From Virgibacillus aidingensis (GTDB taxonomy: Bacteria; Bacillota; Bacilli; Bacillales; Amphibacillaceae): a stretch of DNA of 64,000 bases. Shown in pieces: positions 7,822 to 16,905 of the stretch. How positions within the stretch are numbered: the stretch's first letter is position 1; every line of letters starts with the position of its first letter. Location: the NCBI RefSeq assembly GCF_010994035.1, contig NZ_WIXN01000008.1:62001-126000 (forward strand), written 5' to 3'. Position numbers and translations under genes: made by a program. The notes under the pieces are model-generated. The model ran no database searches. It was not told the origin of the DNA and saw only the letters and a list, made by a program, of their open reading frames with translations.

Positions 7822-10672
7822 TAGAATCTCCTCCTTTTGATGGGTTAATTGCTCTTTCTACAAGCTGTGCCTGTTCAGTTTTATGCACGTTCGGTACACC
7901 TACTGCAGGAGACGAACGATCCGGCCGGCCAACATACCTCAATGTTTGGCCTTCCTTTAGAAGATCCCTTAAATAGTCATCCACAAAGTCCCAGCTTCCC
8001 ATATTTCTTGGTTCTTCCTGTACCCAAACGATTTCTTCCAGGTTAGGTAATTCTTTTAATTTATCCGCCAACGCTTTTTTAGGGAATGGGTAAATTTGTT
8101 CCAGCCTCAAAATCTGCAGGTGATCAAAATTTGCTTCAGAATTATCAATTGATTCTTCAATATCCACCATAACCTTCCCGCTTCCAATCAACAGGCTTTT
8201 TGCTTTTTCCTTTTTCACTTCAAAGTTTGGCTGATTGCGCAAAGGCTGGAATTTACCTTCTGTAAACTCCTCCGCAGCTGATGCAATTCTCTGGTTGCGG
8301 ATCAAACTGCTTTTTGGCGTCATTACGATAAGTGGTCTTGCTTCTTCTCTGTCACGCAAGGCCGCCTGCCTTCTCAGCAAATGGAAAAACTGTGCTGATG
8401 ACGTCGGGTAGGCAACAATCCAGTTATTTTCTGCCGCCATTTGCAGGAAGCGTTCCAGACGGGCGCTGGAATGTTCCGGTCCTTGTCCCTCATATCCGTG
8501 CGGCAACAAGAGAACCATGTTAGATTTCTCTCCCCATTTTGCACGTGCAGCTGAAATAAATTGATCAAATACCACCTGGGCAGCATTGGCAAAGTCACCA
8601 AATTGCGCCTCCCAAATAACCAATGTCTCCGGCGATTGAACACTATAGCCATATTCAAATCCCAAAACACCGGCTTCTGATAATGGGCTGTTCCGTATGT
8701 CGAATGACGCATTTACACCATCGAATCCATGCAGCGGACTGAATTTTTCACTTGTTTCTATATCATGCAGGACACTGTGACGGTGGGCAAAAGTTCCTCT
8801 CTCTGTATCCTGTCCAGTTAAGCGGATTGGGATGCCATCCTCTAAAATCGTGGCATATGCCAATGCTTCTCCGGTCCCCCAGTCAGCTTTATTCCCTTCT
8901 TCCAGTGCTTCAGCACGGCGTTTAAGAATTCTTTCCACTTTTTTAAAACCTGTGAAACCATCCGGACGCTTCAGCAGTCCCTTGTTTAAAGCTTTCAGCC
9001 TGTCCAGCTCTACAGCTGTGTCGAATTGCCCCAGACCATTTGTCAATGCAGCAGGCATACTGTCCGGTTCGGAGTCAGCCGTTTCATTTTCTTTCATACT
9101 GTTGTAAATAGAGCGCAGGTCGTCTTCCACGTCTTTCTTGATTTTTGTAAAAGCTTCTTGACCTAAGGTGCCCTTTTCTTCCAATACTTTTGCAAACACA
9201 TTTGCCGCTGAAGGATGATTATCAATTTCTTTATAAAGCAAAGGCTGCGTGCTTCTGGGCTCATCCATCTCGTTATGGCCATAACGGCGGTATCCAACCA
9301 GATCTATTAATATATCTTTATGGAATTTTTGCCTGTAGTCATAAGCAATTTTCATAGCGGATATACAGGAAATTGGATCATCAGCATTTACATGAATAAT
9401 CGGAATTTCAAACCCTTTAGCCAAATCACTGGCATATCTTGTCGACCTTCCGTCTTCCTGATTAGTCGTATACCCGACAAGGTTATTCGCAATAATATGG
9501 AGTGTTCCTCCCGTGCGGTAGCCAGGCAATCCGCTCATGTTTAACGTTTCTGCTACAACACCTTCCCCGATAAATGCTGCATCACCATGAATTAAAATAG
9601 GGATTGCTTTATTTATATCCTGTTTTGGATAGCCGCCTTCCGAGCGGTCATCCTGGGCTGCCCGGGCAAACCCTTCGACAACCGGGTTGACAAACTCAAG
9701 GTGGGAAGGATTATGCGCCAGGGTGATCCTTGTTTGAATTACATCGTCTTCTTTCACAACTTTTTTTGCACCGTAATGATACTTCACATCACCTGTCCAT
9801 CCATAATTAATCCCCATGGAACCTTCTGATGGGATTAATTCCTTATCCGGCGAATGATGAAACTCGGAAAAGATTTTGTCATATGGTTTCCCGAGCACAT
9901 GGGCAAGCACTGCCAGCCTTCCGCGGTGTGCCATTCCTACCATAATGTTTCCTATTTTATCCGCTGATGCAAATTCCACCACTTGATCAAGCATTGGAAC
10001 CATCGCTTCCAGCCCTTCAATAGAGAAACGCTTTTGTCCGACAAACGTTTTTGCCAAAAACGCTTCAAATCCTTCTACATGGGCAAGACGCCGCAATAGC
10101 TCTGTCTTTTCCTCATCGGATAAATCGAGGCGCGCATTGCCTGATTCTATCAGGTCAAGCAGCCATTGCCGTTCTTCGTCATTATTTACATGATCATATT
10201 CAAAGGTAATGGTACCTGAGTAATATTTTTTCAGTTTGTTAATTACATCCAATCCATTCTCCACATCACCGGGGGATTTCTCCCATAGCCAGGCTGCCGG
10301 AATATTTCTCAGATCATCTTCCGTTAATCCGTACGTTTCGGGTTTCACGAGTTCAGACACCCTCTTCTTTTCCAAACCAACAGGATAGATGTCTGCCTCC
10401 AAATGACCAAAACGGCGAATAGCCTCAACAAGCTTCATTGCTGAGGTAAGTTTCTTCACGCTATCAATGGATGTTCCTTTTGAGCTCTCTAGCTGCGGAT
10501 GCTGTTCTGTCAGCCATTCAGGGGCTCCGTGCCTGTCGAACATGTCCTTTATAGTCGGGTCGACCGCTTCAGGATCCGCTTTGTACAGTTCATATTGCTC
10601 TTCAATATACCCCATGTTTGGACCATGAAAGTCCGCCCAGAATCTTTGATGAGATTCTTCACTTTGTGCCAC
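7808..10672 (-). CDS. odhA: 2-oxoglutarate dehydrogenase E1 (decarboxylating)
   Basis: Thiamine-diphosphate-dependent E1 subunit, 954 aa, decarboxylating 2-oxoglutarate in the TCA cycle. The N-terminus ([21 protein letters not shown]) matches the WxDFxGPNxGY signature of bacterial OdhA, and [15 protein letters not shown] and [16 protein letters not shown] are the conserved cofactor-region segments. The start is a GTG at 10672 preceded by TGGGGG and AAAAGG, the only reasonable start before the first conserved residues. First gene of a two-gene operon with odhB, driven by two promoter candidates upstream. Confidence 0.97.
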   Translation of the reverse strand: MAQSEESHQRFWADFHGPNMGYIEEQYELYKADPEAVDPTIKDMFDRHGAPEWLTEQHPQLESSKGTSIDSVKKLTSAMKLVEAIRRFGHLEADIYPVGLEKKRVSELVKPETYGLTEDDLRNIPAAWLWEKSPGDVENGLDVINKLKKYYSGTITFEYDHVNNDEERQWLLDLIESGNARLDLSDEEKTELLRRLAHVEGFEAFLAKTFVGQKRFSIEGLEAMVPMLDQVVEFASADKIGNIMVGMAHRGRLAVLAHVLGKPYDKIFSEFHHSPDKELIPSEGSMGINYGWTGDVKYHYGAKKVVKEDDVIQTRITLAHNPSHLEFVNPVVEGFARAAQDDRSEGGYPKQDINKAIPILIHGDAAFIGEGVVAETLNMSGLPGYRTGGTLHIIANNLVGYTTNQEDGRSTRYASDLAKGFEIPIIHVNADDPISCISAMKIAYDYRQKFHKDILIDLVGYRRYGHNEMDEPRSTQPLLYKEIDNHPSAANVFAKVLEEKGTLGQEAFTKIKKDVEDDLRSIYNSMKENETADSEPDSMPAALTNGLGQFDTAVELDRLKALNKGLLKRPDGFTGFKKVERILKRRAEALEEGNKADWGTGEALAYATILEDGIPIRLTGQDTERGTFAHRHSVLHDIETSEKFSPLHGFDGVNASFDIRNSPLSEAGVLGFEYGYSVQSPETLVIWEAQFGDFANAAQVVFDQFISAARAKWGEKSNMVLLLPHGYEGQGPEHSSARLERFLQMAAENNWIVAYPTSSAQFFHLLRRQAALRDREEARPLIVMTPKSSLIRNQRIASAAEEFTEGKFQPLRNQPNFEVKKEKAKSLLIGSGKVMVDIEESIDNSEANFDHLQILRLEQIYPFPKKALADKLKELPNLEEIVWVQEEPRNMGSWDFVDDYLRDLLKEGQTLRYVGRPDRSSPAVGVPNVHKTEQAQLVERAINPSKGGDSNAGN

Positions 10673-10710
10673 CTTTTATACCCCCATTAGAAATTAACTA
10701 TTTCCGTATA

Positions 10711-10727
10711 TGTAACGGTGTTTTACA
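10711..10727. promoter_or_regulatory. Inverted repeat between odhA promoter and start
   Basis: TGTAA-N7-TTACA (10711-10727) lies about 10 bp downstream of the proximal -10 box of odhA, where a repressor could block transcription. It does not match the CcpA cre consensus well. The protein that would bind is unknown. Confidence 0.35.
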
Positions 10728-10736
10728 CTCTTATTC

Positions 10737-10796
10737 ATTATAAAACTGTGGTTGTGGTACTTCAACTAATATACCTTATTTTACGGCAGTATACAA
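10737..10796 (-). promoter_or_regulatory. Tandem sigma-A promoters of odhAB
   Basis: Proximal: TTGAAG (10760-10765) and TATAAT (10737-10742), 17-bp spacer. Distal: TTGTAT (10791-10796) and TATATT (10768-10773), 17-bp spacer. Both read toward odhA on the minus strand. Confidence 0.65.
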
Positions 10797-10868
10797 TATT
10801 AGGTTGAAGGTCTTTTTATTGATGAAATATTCATATGATTATGTTCATAAAATGTACAATATCATTAG

Positions 10869-10897
10869 TTCACATTGCAGGCATTATTGGGTATAAT
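10869..10897 (+). promoter_or_regulatory. Sigma-A promoter of the 36-codon gene
   Basis: TTCACA (10869-10874), 17-bp spacer, TATAAT (10892-10897), about 40 bp before the start codon at 10938, on the plus strand and divergent from odhA. Confidence 0.7.
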
Positions 10898-10937
10898 AGG
10901 GACATACTATCAGAAATCTTTCTTAGGAGGATGACCA

Positions 10938-11048
10938 ATGAAATTACTTTTGCTGTTCGGAGTAATCGTGGTATTCTTTATATCATTCTTTACTTCGGGT
11001 TACGAATCAAAACCAGGTGTACCGAAAAAAGACCAGATGCTTTCATAA
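10938..11048 (+). CDS. Small single-pass membrane protein, 36 aa
   Basis: Complete small gene with promoter, strong ribosome site (TAGGAGG, 7 nt before ATG) and a terminator downstream. The product begins with one hydrophobic segment of about 19 residues (KLLLLFGVIVVFFISFF) and ends in a short polar, lysine-containing tail (GYESKPGVPKKDQMLS), so an N-out or N-in single-span membrane peptide is expected. It is divergent from odhAB and convergent with trmL. I do not recognise a family. The complete set of expression signals argues that it is real despite its size. Confidence 0.7.
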   Translation: MKLLLLFGVIVVFFISFFTSGYESKPGVPKKDQMLS

Positions 11049-11144
11049 ACAAGGGTTTTCGGGCTACAAAATACATCCTTAACGATCTAAATCATGTAAT
11101 AAACGAAACAAATAGCGGGATGGAAAAACCATCCCCTACTGCCA

Positions 11145-11184
11145 AAAATAAGGCCGCCATGATATTTTCATGACGGCCTTTTTT
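11145..11184. terminator. Terminator shared by the small gene and trmL
   Basis: GGCCG-CCATGA / TCATG-CGGCC stem (11152-11178), followed by TTTTTT on the plus strand and by TTATTTTT on the minus strand, so it can stop both convergent transcripts. Confidence 0.85.
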
Positions 11185-11656
11185 ACTCCACCCCCGGGAA
11201 GCCTTGTTGTCTCAGCACCTCATAAATAATGATGGCTGCTGTATTGGACAAATTAAGGGAGCGTACTTTATTATTCATGTGAATGCGCAGGCACCTGTCC
11301 TCCTTACCTTCCAGCAATTCGCGGGGGATGCCATTTGTTTCCCTGCCGAAGACAAAAAACAATTCTTTTTCAGTTTGGCTGAAGTCAAAATCCGTATATT
11401 TTTGGTTGCCGAAGTTTTCTATATAATAAAAGGACCCTTCAGGATACTTCCCATAGAGAGATTCAATGGAATCATGCTCCTGGATATCTACGTGTTTCCA
11501 ATAATCCAAACCGGCTCTTCTCAGCATTTTATCTTCTGTGGAAAAACCGAGCGGATGAATCAAATGAAGCATAGTATCCGTAGCCAGACAAGTTCTGGCA
11601 ATATTTCCGGTATTTGCCGGGATCTCCGGCTGATATAACACGACATGTAAACTCAC
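11183..11656 (-). CDS. trmL: tRNA (cytidine(34)-2'-O)-methyltransferase
   Basis: SPOUT-class methyltransferase of 157 aa (CspR/YibK family) that methylates the wobble ribose of tRNA-Leu isoacceptors using SAM. Characteristic segments are YQPEIPANTGNIARTC at the N-terminus, FGRETNGIPRELL, and the knot region IHMNNKVRSLNLSNTAAIIIYEVLRQ. Start is GTG at 11656 with AAGGAG nine nt upstream. It belongs to a tRNA-modification neighbourhood with queG; the same trio (queG, yhbB-like, cspR) is adjacent in B. subtilis. Confidence 0.95.
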   Translation of the reverse strand: MSLHVVLYQPEIPANTGNIARTCLATDTMLHLIHPLGFSTEDKMLRRAGLDYWKHVDIQEHDSIESLYGKYPEGSFYYIENFGNQKYTDFDFSQTEKELFFVFGRETNGIPRELLEGKEDRCLRIHMNNKVRSLNLSNTAAIIIYEVLRQQGFPGVE

Positions 11657-11698
11657 TTTCTCATACTCCTTATTTTTTAATTCCCAGTAAGTATACCA

Positions 11699-12547
11699 TT
11701 ATTCTTCACCTATCCTGAAAAATTTGTACTGAATATTTGGTGTCCATGCTGCCGAATCTTCATAAGCCCAGTAGCGATTGCGGCTGTTATCGGTATGCGC
11801 ATTGACAAGTGGCATGCCATTAGCATCTTTAGTGACCACAATGGTATTGTGGTCGTATCTACCATCTCCCTCAAAATCATAGCAGATAATATCGCCTGGT
11901 ATGAGATCGGAAGCACTTTCCACTTCCTTCCCCTTTAATCCTTGTTCAGAACCGCTTAAATACCAGCGGAGCGAATGTGCAACAGCCCAGCTGAAACTCC
12001 AGTTATCCCCGCTGTACCACCAGCCGCGCTCCCTATTTGGGGCACCCCACATCGGCGCCCCTCCCGCGTATAGACATTGCGAGACATAATTCGTACAATC
12101 CACATCAAACTTTCGAAATTCCGGATTATAACTATTCCACCATCGTTCCGCATATTGTACTGCAGCATGTCTATCATAGGTAAACCGCTGCATTTCATCC
12201 TCCCTCAGCATATCCTCCGGTTGTATGGCTGCAGTTCCATTTTTATCCGGCGTTTCGATTTTCCTATGCTCTGCAACTTCCCCGTTTTTCAGCCGAAACT
12301 GATAAGATATTACTGTTTCTTCCAGATAAAAGTGGCCTTTCTGCTTTATTAAAAATGCAAGATGCAGCAAATAATTATATATCTTTTTATTATCATACCG
12401 TAATGTTTGGTGGATATGACCATCACCTTGTATACTGACTATTTCGGCATCCCGTTCTTCGCATGATTGCTTCTTTCTTCCCCACCAGTCATCGGAAAAA
12501 TGAGCTTCCCGAAAAAAATCCAGCCACTGCATTTTTAGTTTTTCCAT
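11699..12547 (-). CDS. Amidase-domain protein, YhbB-like
   Basis: Protein of 282 aa whose C-terminal half matches the putative amidase domain (Amidase_6 type): YDRHAAVQYAERWWNSYNPEF followed by DVDCTNYVSQCLYAGG, with the likely catalytic Cys in DCTNYVSQ and a His in DHNTIVVTKD. The N-terminal half is a less conserved domain without a signal peptide. Related proteins act on peptidoglycan or in sporulation, but the substrate is not established. The gene lies between queG and trmL, as in B. subtilis. Its ribosome site is part of a hairpin (next feature). Confidence 0.8.
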   Translation of the reverse strand: MEKLKMQWLDFFREAHFSDDWWGRKKQSCEERDAEIVSIQGDGHIHQTLRYDNKKIYNYLLHLAFLIKQKGHFYLEETVISYQFRLKNGEVAEHRKIETPDKNGTAAIQPEDMLREDEMQRFTYDRHAAVQYAERWWNSYNPEFRKFDVDCTNYVSQCLYAGGAPMWGAPNRERGWWYSGDNWSFSWAVAHSLRWYLSGSEQGLKGKEVESASDLIPGDIICYDFEGDGRYDHNTIVVTKDANGMPLVNAHTDNSRNRYWAYEDSAAWTPNIQYKFFRIGEE

Positions 12548-12553
12548 AAAAAA

Positions 12554-12585
12554 TTCCCTCCAATGCTATTAATATATGGAGGGAA
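12554..12585 (-). promoter_or_regulatory. Hairpin sequestering the ribosome site of the amidase gene
   Basis: In the minus-strand RNA TTCCCTCCA (12577-12585) is exactly complementary to TGGAGGGAA (12554-12562), which contains the Shine-Dalgarno sequence 6 nt before the ATG at 12547. Nine perfect pairs with a 14-nt A+U-rich loop would hide the ribosome site. Confidence 0.65.
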
Positions 12586-12771
12586 GGCTTGACTAAGAGC
12601 TTTTTAATGCAAACTTTTTATTCAGTAATTTTGGCTATATTAATGTGACACAGCTGTTCCCCGGGCCAAAGAATTTTCCCTGCAAAGGAGGTACAAAAAT
12701 AATTACTTAATGAATTACCTCATCGTTTGAATTACTGCTTTTGAAAAAAGTAAGTGGCACATGTGGTCCCG

Positions 12772-13917
12772 TTAACGAACTGCAGCATTGCTCCGGAATT
12801 GCAGCCCCTTTTCCATTTCAACAAGCACCTGCTCATCCTGTTCATTTACCATCGCTTCTTCAATGGCTTGAAATGCTTCCTCTGTTCCGATTTTTCCGAG
12901 TGTCCATGCGGCAGTTCCGCGGATCACCGGACGAGGATCATTATTTAATACGGCAGTGATTTCCTCAACGGCTGTCTTATCTTTAAAATGGCCCAATGCG
13001 ATCAACGCATTGCGCTGCAGCGGTTTCTTACCTCTCCAGGAGCCTGCAAGGTGGCCAAATGTTTCCTTAAACTCCCGATTGGAAATGCGGAGCATCGGCT
13101 TCAGTTTCGGTTTTTCCGTTTCATTATCCGGCTCAAATTCCGGATGAATATGAAAATCAATGCCTTTATTTCTTGGGCAGACAACCTGGCACGTATCACA
13201 TCCGTACACACGATTACCAATCTTGGAACGGAATTCATCCGGCAGAAAATCCTTAGTCTGGGTTAGAAACGCGATACAGCGCTGGGCATTTAACTGCCCC
13301 CCCTGTACAAGCGCACCTGTCGGACAGGCGTCAAGACATTTTCGGCAATCACCGCAGCTGTCTTCCACCGGTTCATCCGGCACAAAAGGAATATTCGTGA
13401 GGAGTTCTCCCAAGTATACAAACGAGCCGAATTCTTTCGTGATAATTGCTGTATTTTTGCCGCTGAAACCGATGCCGGCACGTTCAGCTACTGCCCGGTC
13501 GGACAGTTCTCCTGTGTCCACCATGAGTTTATTGGTGGAATCCGGCACTTTTTCTTTGATGAAGCTTGCCAGTTTTTCCAGTCTGTCACGCAATACATGA
13601 TGATAATCCGTCCCCCACGAAGCACGGGCAAAAATTCCGCGCCTTTCTTCTTTCGTCCCTTTCGGCGGATTGATCATCCTGGATGGATAGGCAAGTGCAA
13701 TGGATAAAATAGACTGGGCTTCAGGCAATAGGCGCTGTGGTTCTGTCCGTTCCTCATTGCTCCCTTTTTCAAAGCCGGATTGAAATTTTAATTCCTGCTG
13801 GCGGCGAAGTCTTTCTTTTAATTCTCCAAAAACATCAGCAGAGGCAAAGCCAATTTTATCAATACCTATTTCTTTGCTGTAATCAATAATTTCCTGTTTA
13901 AGGTGTGCAGTATTCAT
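12772..13917 (-). CDS. queG: Epoxyqueuosine reductase
   Basis: Cobalamin- and iron-sulfur-dependent reductase of 381 aa that performs the last step of queuosine formation in tRNA. Two ferredoxin-type clusters are visible: CGDCRKCLDACP and CDTCQVVCPRNKG. The C-terminal about 110 residues form HEAT-like repeats (RGTAAWTLGKIGTEEAFQAIEEAM) as in B. subtilis QueG. ATG is preceded by AAAGGAGGGG. Its need for B12 links it to the cobT salvage gene at the far end of the window; this link is an inference. Confidence 0.95.
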   Translation of the reverse strand: MNTAHLKQEIIDYSKEIGIDKIGFASADVFGELKERLRRQQELKFQSGFEKGSNEERTEPQRLLPEAQSILSIALAYPSRMINPPKGTKEERRGIFARASWGTDYHHVLRDRLEKLASFIKEKVPDSTNKLMVDTGELSDRAVAERAGIGFSGKNTAIITKEFGSFVYLGELLTNIPFVPDEPVEDSCGDCRKCLDACPTGALVQGGQLNAQRCIAFLTQTKDFLPDEFRSKIGNRVYGCDTCQVVCPRNKGIDFHIHPEFEPDNETEKPKLKPMLRISNREFKETFGHLAGSWRGKKPLQRNALIALGHFKDKTAVEEITAVLNNDPRPVIRGTAAWTLGKIGTEEAFQAIEEAMVNEQDEQVLVEMEKGLQFRSNAAVR

Positions 13918-13934
13918 TGGCTGCCCCCTCCTTT

Positions 13935-15638
13935 CTATTTTTGTGTTACCTTTGCTGTCCGCAGGCGGTTTAATACAGCTGCAATTTCATACCTGCGTGG
14001 TCTTGCAATATCGCCGGGATGCTGATCTTTAAAGCCGGTAAAGGATGCCAGGCCTTTTTGATCCATCCGTGCTTCCATTTCATCCAGTAATTCATGTAGG
14101 CTTTTATCCTTGAGCCCATCCGTTTTATCAAGAAACTGAATTATTTCTGCTATCATCCTCGTCTGGGACTGGTCTACCAGCTGCTCGGTCGCATCAAAGG
14201 TAATCTCCGTCTTTCCCATAAGAATCTTTGTTAATCCTTTCGCCTGGGTTTTCGCCCGTTTCCCTTTTTTCGTCTGCAGAGAATTCTGGCGGAAACTGCG
14301 ATCGGCAATTCTCCCGAAATCCTGATCAGCTAACGATTCCCGCTTAACCGGATCATTTTGCATGATGTCATTCGCCTCGCCGGTAACATTGTATGGAATA
14401 TAATTTTTCATCATGATCACCGTATCCGCTACGGCAAAATAGTCCCCGGAACCTCCCATGACAAGTATGGTGGACACACCATGCTGTTCATTAAGCTGTG
14501 TTACTTTATCAATAAATGGCGTAATTGGTTCCTTATCTTTCGTTACAAGCTGCTGCATTCGGTGATCGCGGATCATGAAGTTAGTTGCACTTGTGTCTTC
14601 ATCAATAAGCAAAGTAGTTGCTCCAGCTTCTAATGCCTCCATCACATTGGCTGCCTGGGACGTACTGCCGCTGGCGTTTTCCGTGGAGAAAAAGTCCGTA
14701 TCTTTGCCATGAGGCAAATTGGAAATAAACGGTGATATATTTACACCTGTAATTTGTCTTCCATCCTCAGAACGGATTTTCACCGCATCACTGTCAGTCA
14801 GAACAAATTCACGGCCATCCCCTTTCGTATGGGAATAGACTCCCCGTTCCACCGCCTGCAGCAAGGTGCTTTTTCCGTGGTATCCGCCGCCAACAATGAG
14901 TGTGATTCCTTTTTTTATTGCCATCCCTTTGATTGGCTCTTCCTGGTGCGGAATCTTTATTTCCGTTTCATTCTCTTTCGGACTCTGAAAAGCAACAGCA
15001 TTTTTTAACGGCCGATTACTGACCCCGCTTTCCCTCGGCAAAATAGCACCATTTGCAATAAAAGCAATCCAATCGTTTTCCTTCATTTGCTTTCTAATTT
15101 CATCCTGCTGATCGGCTAATTTAATCGCCTCATTTATTTCTGCATCTGTTATGGTAAGGACAGAGCTTTGAATAATAGCCGGAATGGCATCAATAAATAA
15201 TTTTTCCGCTTCTCTTCCATTTATTTTTCTGCCATTGGCCGGCAATCCTGCAGATATGCAGATCGTAATGGCGTCTGCATTTACCTGTACCGCGCTGCGC
15301 TCCATCACTTCCTGGCCGGGAGCGTCAAATAAAATCATTCCGCTTTTACCTGAACCTTTGATGGAAAAACGCTGATGTTGGACGGGTTTGGCGACACTCC
15401 TTGCAATGGCATCTGCCGCAGCGATCTTTCTGCTTTTCGTTTTCATCCATTCACTTTTGACGGCACGGATTTTCTTGGGTACAACTATGCGGATTTTTGA
15501 TGGTGCGGCAAATGGATCACCCTGCACATAATCTATATATAAATCAAAATCCTGAAATTTGTAGTGACCCTGCACACTTTTATACGCTTTATACCCTTTA
15601 TTATCCAATTGTTTCAGCTGTCTGATTAATGTATTCAT
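13935..15638 (-). CDS. ABC-class ATPase of unknown role (PF09818-like)
   Basis: Predicted cytosolic ATPase of 567 aa resembling the stand-alone ABC_ATPase family, which lacks a membrane partner. The P-loop-like segment is LIVGGGYHGKSTLLQAVERG; downstream are the signature-like stretch ENASGSTSQAANVMEALEAG and the Walker B-like TLLIDEDTSATNFM. Start ATG 15638 follows GAGGGG; a GTG four codons upstream overlaps this ribosome site and is rejected. It lies 17 bp upstream of queG on the same strand, suggesting co-transcription. The cellular role of this family is not established. Confidence 0.8.
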   Translation of the reverse strand: MNTLIRQLKQLDNKGYKAYKSVQGHYKFQDFDLYIDYVQGDPFAAPSKIRIVVPKKIRAVKSEWMKTKSRKIAAADAIARSVAKPVQHQRFSIKGSGKSGMILFDAPGQEVMERSAVQVNADAITICISAGLPANGRKINGREAEKLFIDAIPAIIQSSVLTITDAEINEAIKLADQQDEIRKQMKENDWIAFIANGAILPRESGVSNRPLKNAVAFQSPKENETEIKIPHQEEPIKGMAIKKGITLIVGGGYHGKSTLLQAVERGVYSHTKGDGREFVLTDSDAVKIRSEDGRQITGVNISPFISNLPHGKDTDFFSTENASGSTSQAANVMEALEAGATTLLIDEDTSATNFMIRDHRMQQLVTKDKEPITPFIDKVTQLNEQHGVSTILVMGGSGDYFAVADTVIMMKNYIPYNVTGEANDIMQNDPVKRESLADQDFGRIADRSFRQNSLQTKKGKRAKTQAKGLTKILMGKTEITFDATEQLVDQSQTRMIAEIIQFLDKTDGLKDKSLHELLDEMEARMDQKGLASFTGFKDQHPGDIARPRRYEIAAVLNRLRTAKVTQK

Positions 15639-15778
15639 AAAACCCCTCACAGATTGTATTTACTTAAGAATACAATGAACAAAACTTAGTATTCAAGTGA
15701 AGCGCAGAGGCAAATCTTTGGGAATAAATTCTACTGTGCGTTTTAACAAGCTTTTAGCCCCTTTCAGCCATTAGAGTT

Positions 15779-16038
15779 CTTCTCGGGTACCTCATTGAAT
15801 GGAAAAGTCCCCTTGACCACCCCGAGAGGTCTTCTCGGGTACCTCATTGAATGAAAAAGTCCCCTTGACCGCCCCGAGCATTCTTCTCGGGTACCTCATT
15901 GAACGGAAAAGTCTCCTTGACCACCCCGAGCGGTCTTCTCAAGTACCTCATTGAACGGAAAAGTCTCCTTGACCGCCCCGAGCGATCTTCTCGGGTACCT
16001 CATTGAATGGAAAAGTCTCCTTAACCGCCCCGAGAATA
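15779..16038 (+). repeat. Array of five 52-bp tandem repeats (array A)
   Basis: Five units of exactly 52 bp start at 15779, 15831, 15883, 15935 and 15987. Each begins CTTCTCGGGTACCTCATTGA (unit 4 has CTTCTCAAG) and ends in CCCCGAG plus four variable bases, so each can fold through TCTCGGG/CCCGAGA. No protein frame or promoter is apparent. The array lies between the ABC-ATPase gene and the tRNA-Gly terminator. A related array of the same period occurs at 47114-47320 in the opposite orientation. Confidence 0.92.
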
Positions 16039-16186
16039 TTTCCGGTTACCATCCAGAGTTAAATAAGTCAAGTGACATAGACAAGGCAGCCTCTAAAAAA
16101 ACTTCACTTTAATTCAGGCAGACTGACTATGGCTTCAGTTACTTGCCAGCAGCCTGACTCGCTTAATTCGAATAAAAACTCATCTA

Positions 16187-16232
16187 ATTAAAAACGCAAT
16201 ACTTCGTAGCCATTCTACGAAATACTGCGTTA
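16187..16232 (-). terminator. Terminator of the tRNA-Gly gene
   Basis: Minus-strand stem AACGCAGTATTTCGTAG / CTACGAAGTATTGCGTT with two G-T pairs and a 5-nt loop, followed by TTTTTAATT. Confidence 0.85.
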
Positions 16233-16245
16233 AGACATATATGTA

Positions 16246-16319
16246 TGGAGCGGGTGAAGGGAATCGAACCCTCGTCATCAGCTTGGAAGGCTGAGGTTTT
16301 ACCACTAAACTACACCCGC
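16246..16319 (-). tRNA. tRNA-Gly (anticodon UCC)
   Basis: 74-nt cloverleaf with CCA encoded: acceptor GCGGGTG / CACCCGC, D-arm around TAGTTTAGTGGTAAAACC, anticodon arm CTCAGC-CTTCCAA-GCTGA with anticodon TCC, and T-arm GAGGGTTCGAATCCCTT. The 5' half of this gene is repeated upstream (see 16289-16610). Confidence 0.97.
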
Positions 16320-16610
16320 ATAAGGTATAAAAAGTTATTTTATTTTCAATCCCGAACTGCATGTCCCTGCATCTTCCAGCTTATTCAGGATGATTGCTGC
16401 TTCGGGACAACTCGTAGTTTACTCGGCAGATGCTTTGCTCGTGGCTGAGGTTTTACCACTAAACTACACCCGCATAAGGTATAAAAAGTTATTTTATTTT
16501 CAATCCCGAACTGCATGTCCCTGCATCTTCCAGCTTATTCAGGATGATTGCTGCTTCGGGACAACTCGTAGTTTACTCGGCAGATGCTTTGCTCGTGGCT
16601 GAGATTTTAC
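16289..16610. repeat. 154-bp tandem duplication containing half a tRNA-Gly
   Basis: The segment 16289-16442 is repeated at 16443-16596 with near identity, followed by a 14-bp remnant of a third copy to 16610. Each unit carries the 5' 31 nt of tRNA-Gly (acceptor strand, D-arm, start of the anticodon stem) plus about 120 bp of upstream DNA containing TTGAAAAT and TATACC-like promoter elements. The second unit therefore ends in a tRNA fragment that cannot fold as a tRNA. Confidence 0.9.
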
Positions 16611-16905
16611 ATAACTTATTCTAAATCCCGTATTATCTGTATTATAAATAATACATCCTGTGTTTAATTTGAGATTTTCTGAAACAACAGTACTTATTAT
16701 AACAAGTCCTTACACTGAAATCAATAGTAATTTTTATTTTCTTCGACAAAAATAAACAGGATTATTGTCTTCCCCCACAAAAAGAGAGTGACATATATAA
16801 GCAGCTTCATAAAAGAATTCGGAAGAACAATAAAGGAATACATGCCATCGGCGAAAACTAGAAAGATGGCAGTGCCTTATCCCTGGTGATTTTCAGGCAA
16901 TCCCC
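16611..16905. other. Intergenic region between tRNA-Gly duplication and fnr
   Basis: About 295 bp without a credible gene. It contains two small inverted repeats, GTATTAT-ATAATAC near 16629 and TGCCATC-GATGGCA near 16841. Neither is followed by a T-run. Confidence 0.5.

Noticed and set aside
12695-12727. AAAGGAGGT followed by ATG on the plus strand
   Set aside because: Spacing of 17 nt and a frame of six codons.
15779-16038. CRISPR array
   Set aside because: The 52-bp units are contiguous with no unique spacers between them; same for 47114-47320. No cas genes in the window.
16245-16602. Two nearly identical plus-strand frames of 67 and 70 codons
   Set aside because: They are frames across the tRNA-Gly gene and the 154-bp duplication, without ribosome sites.
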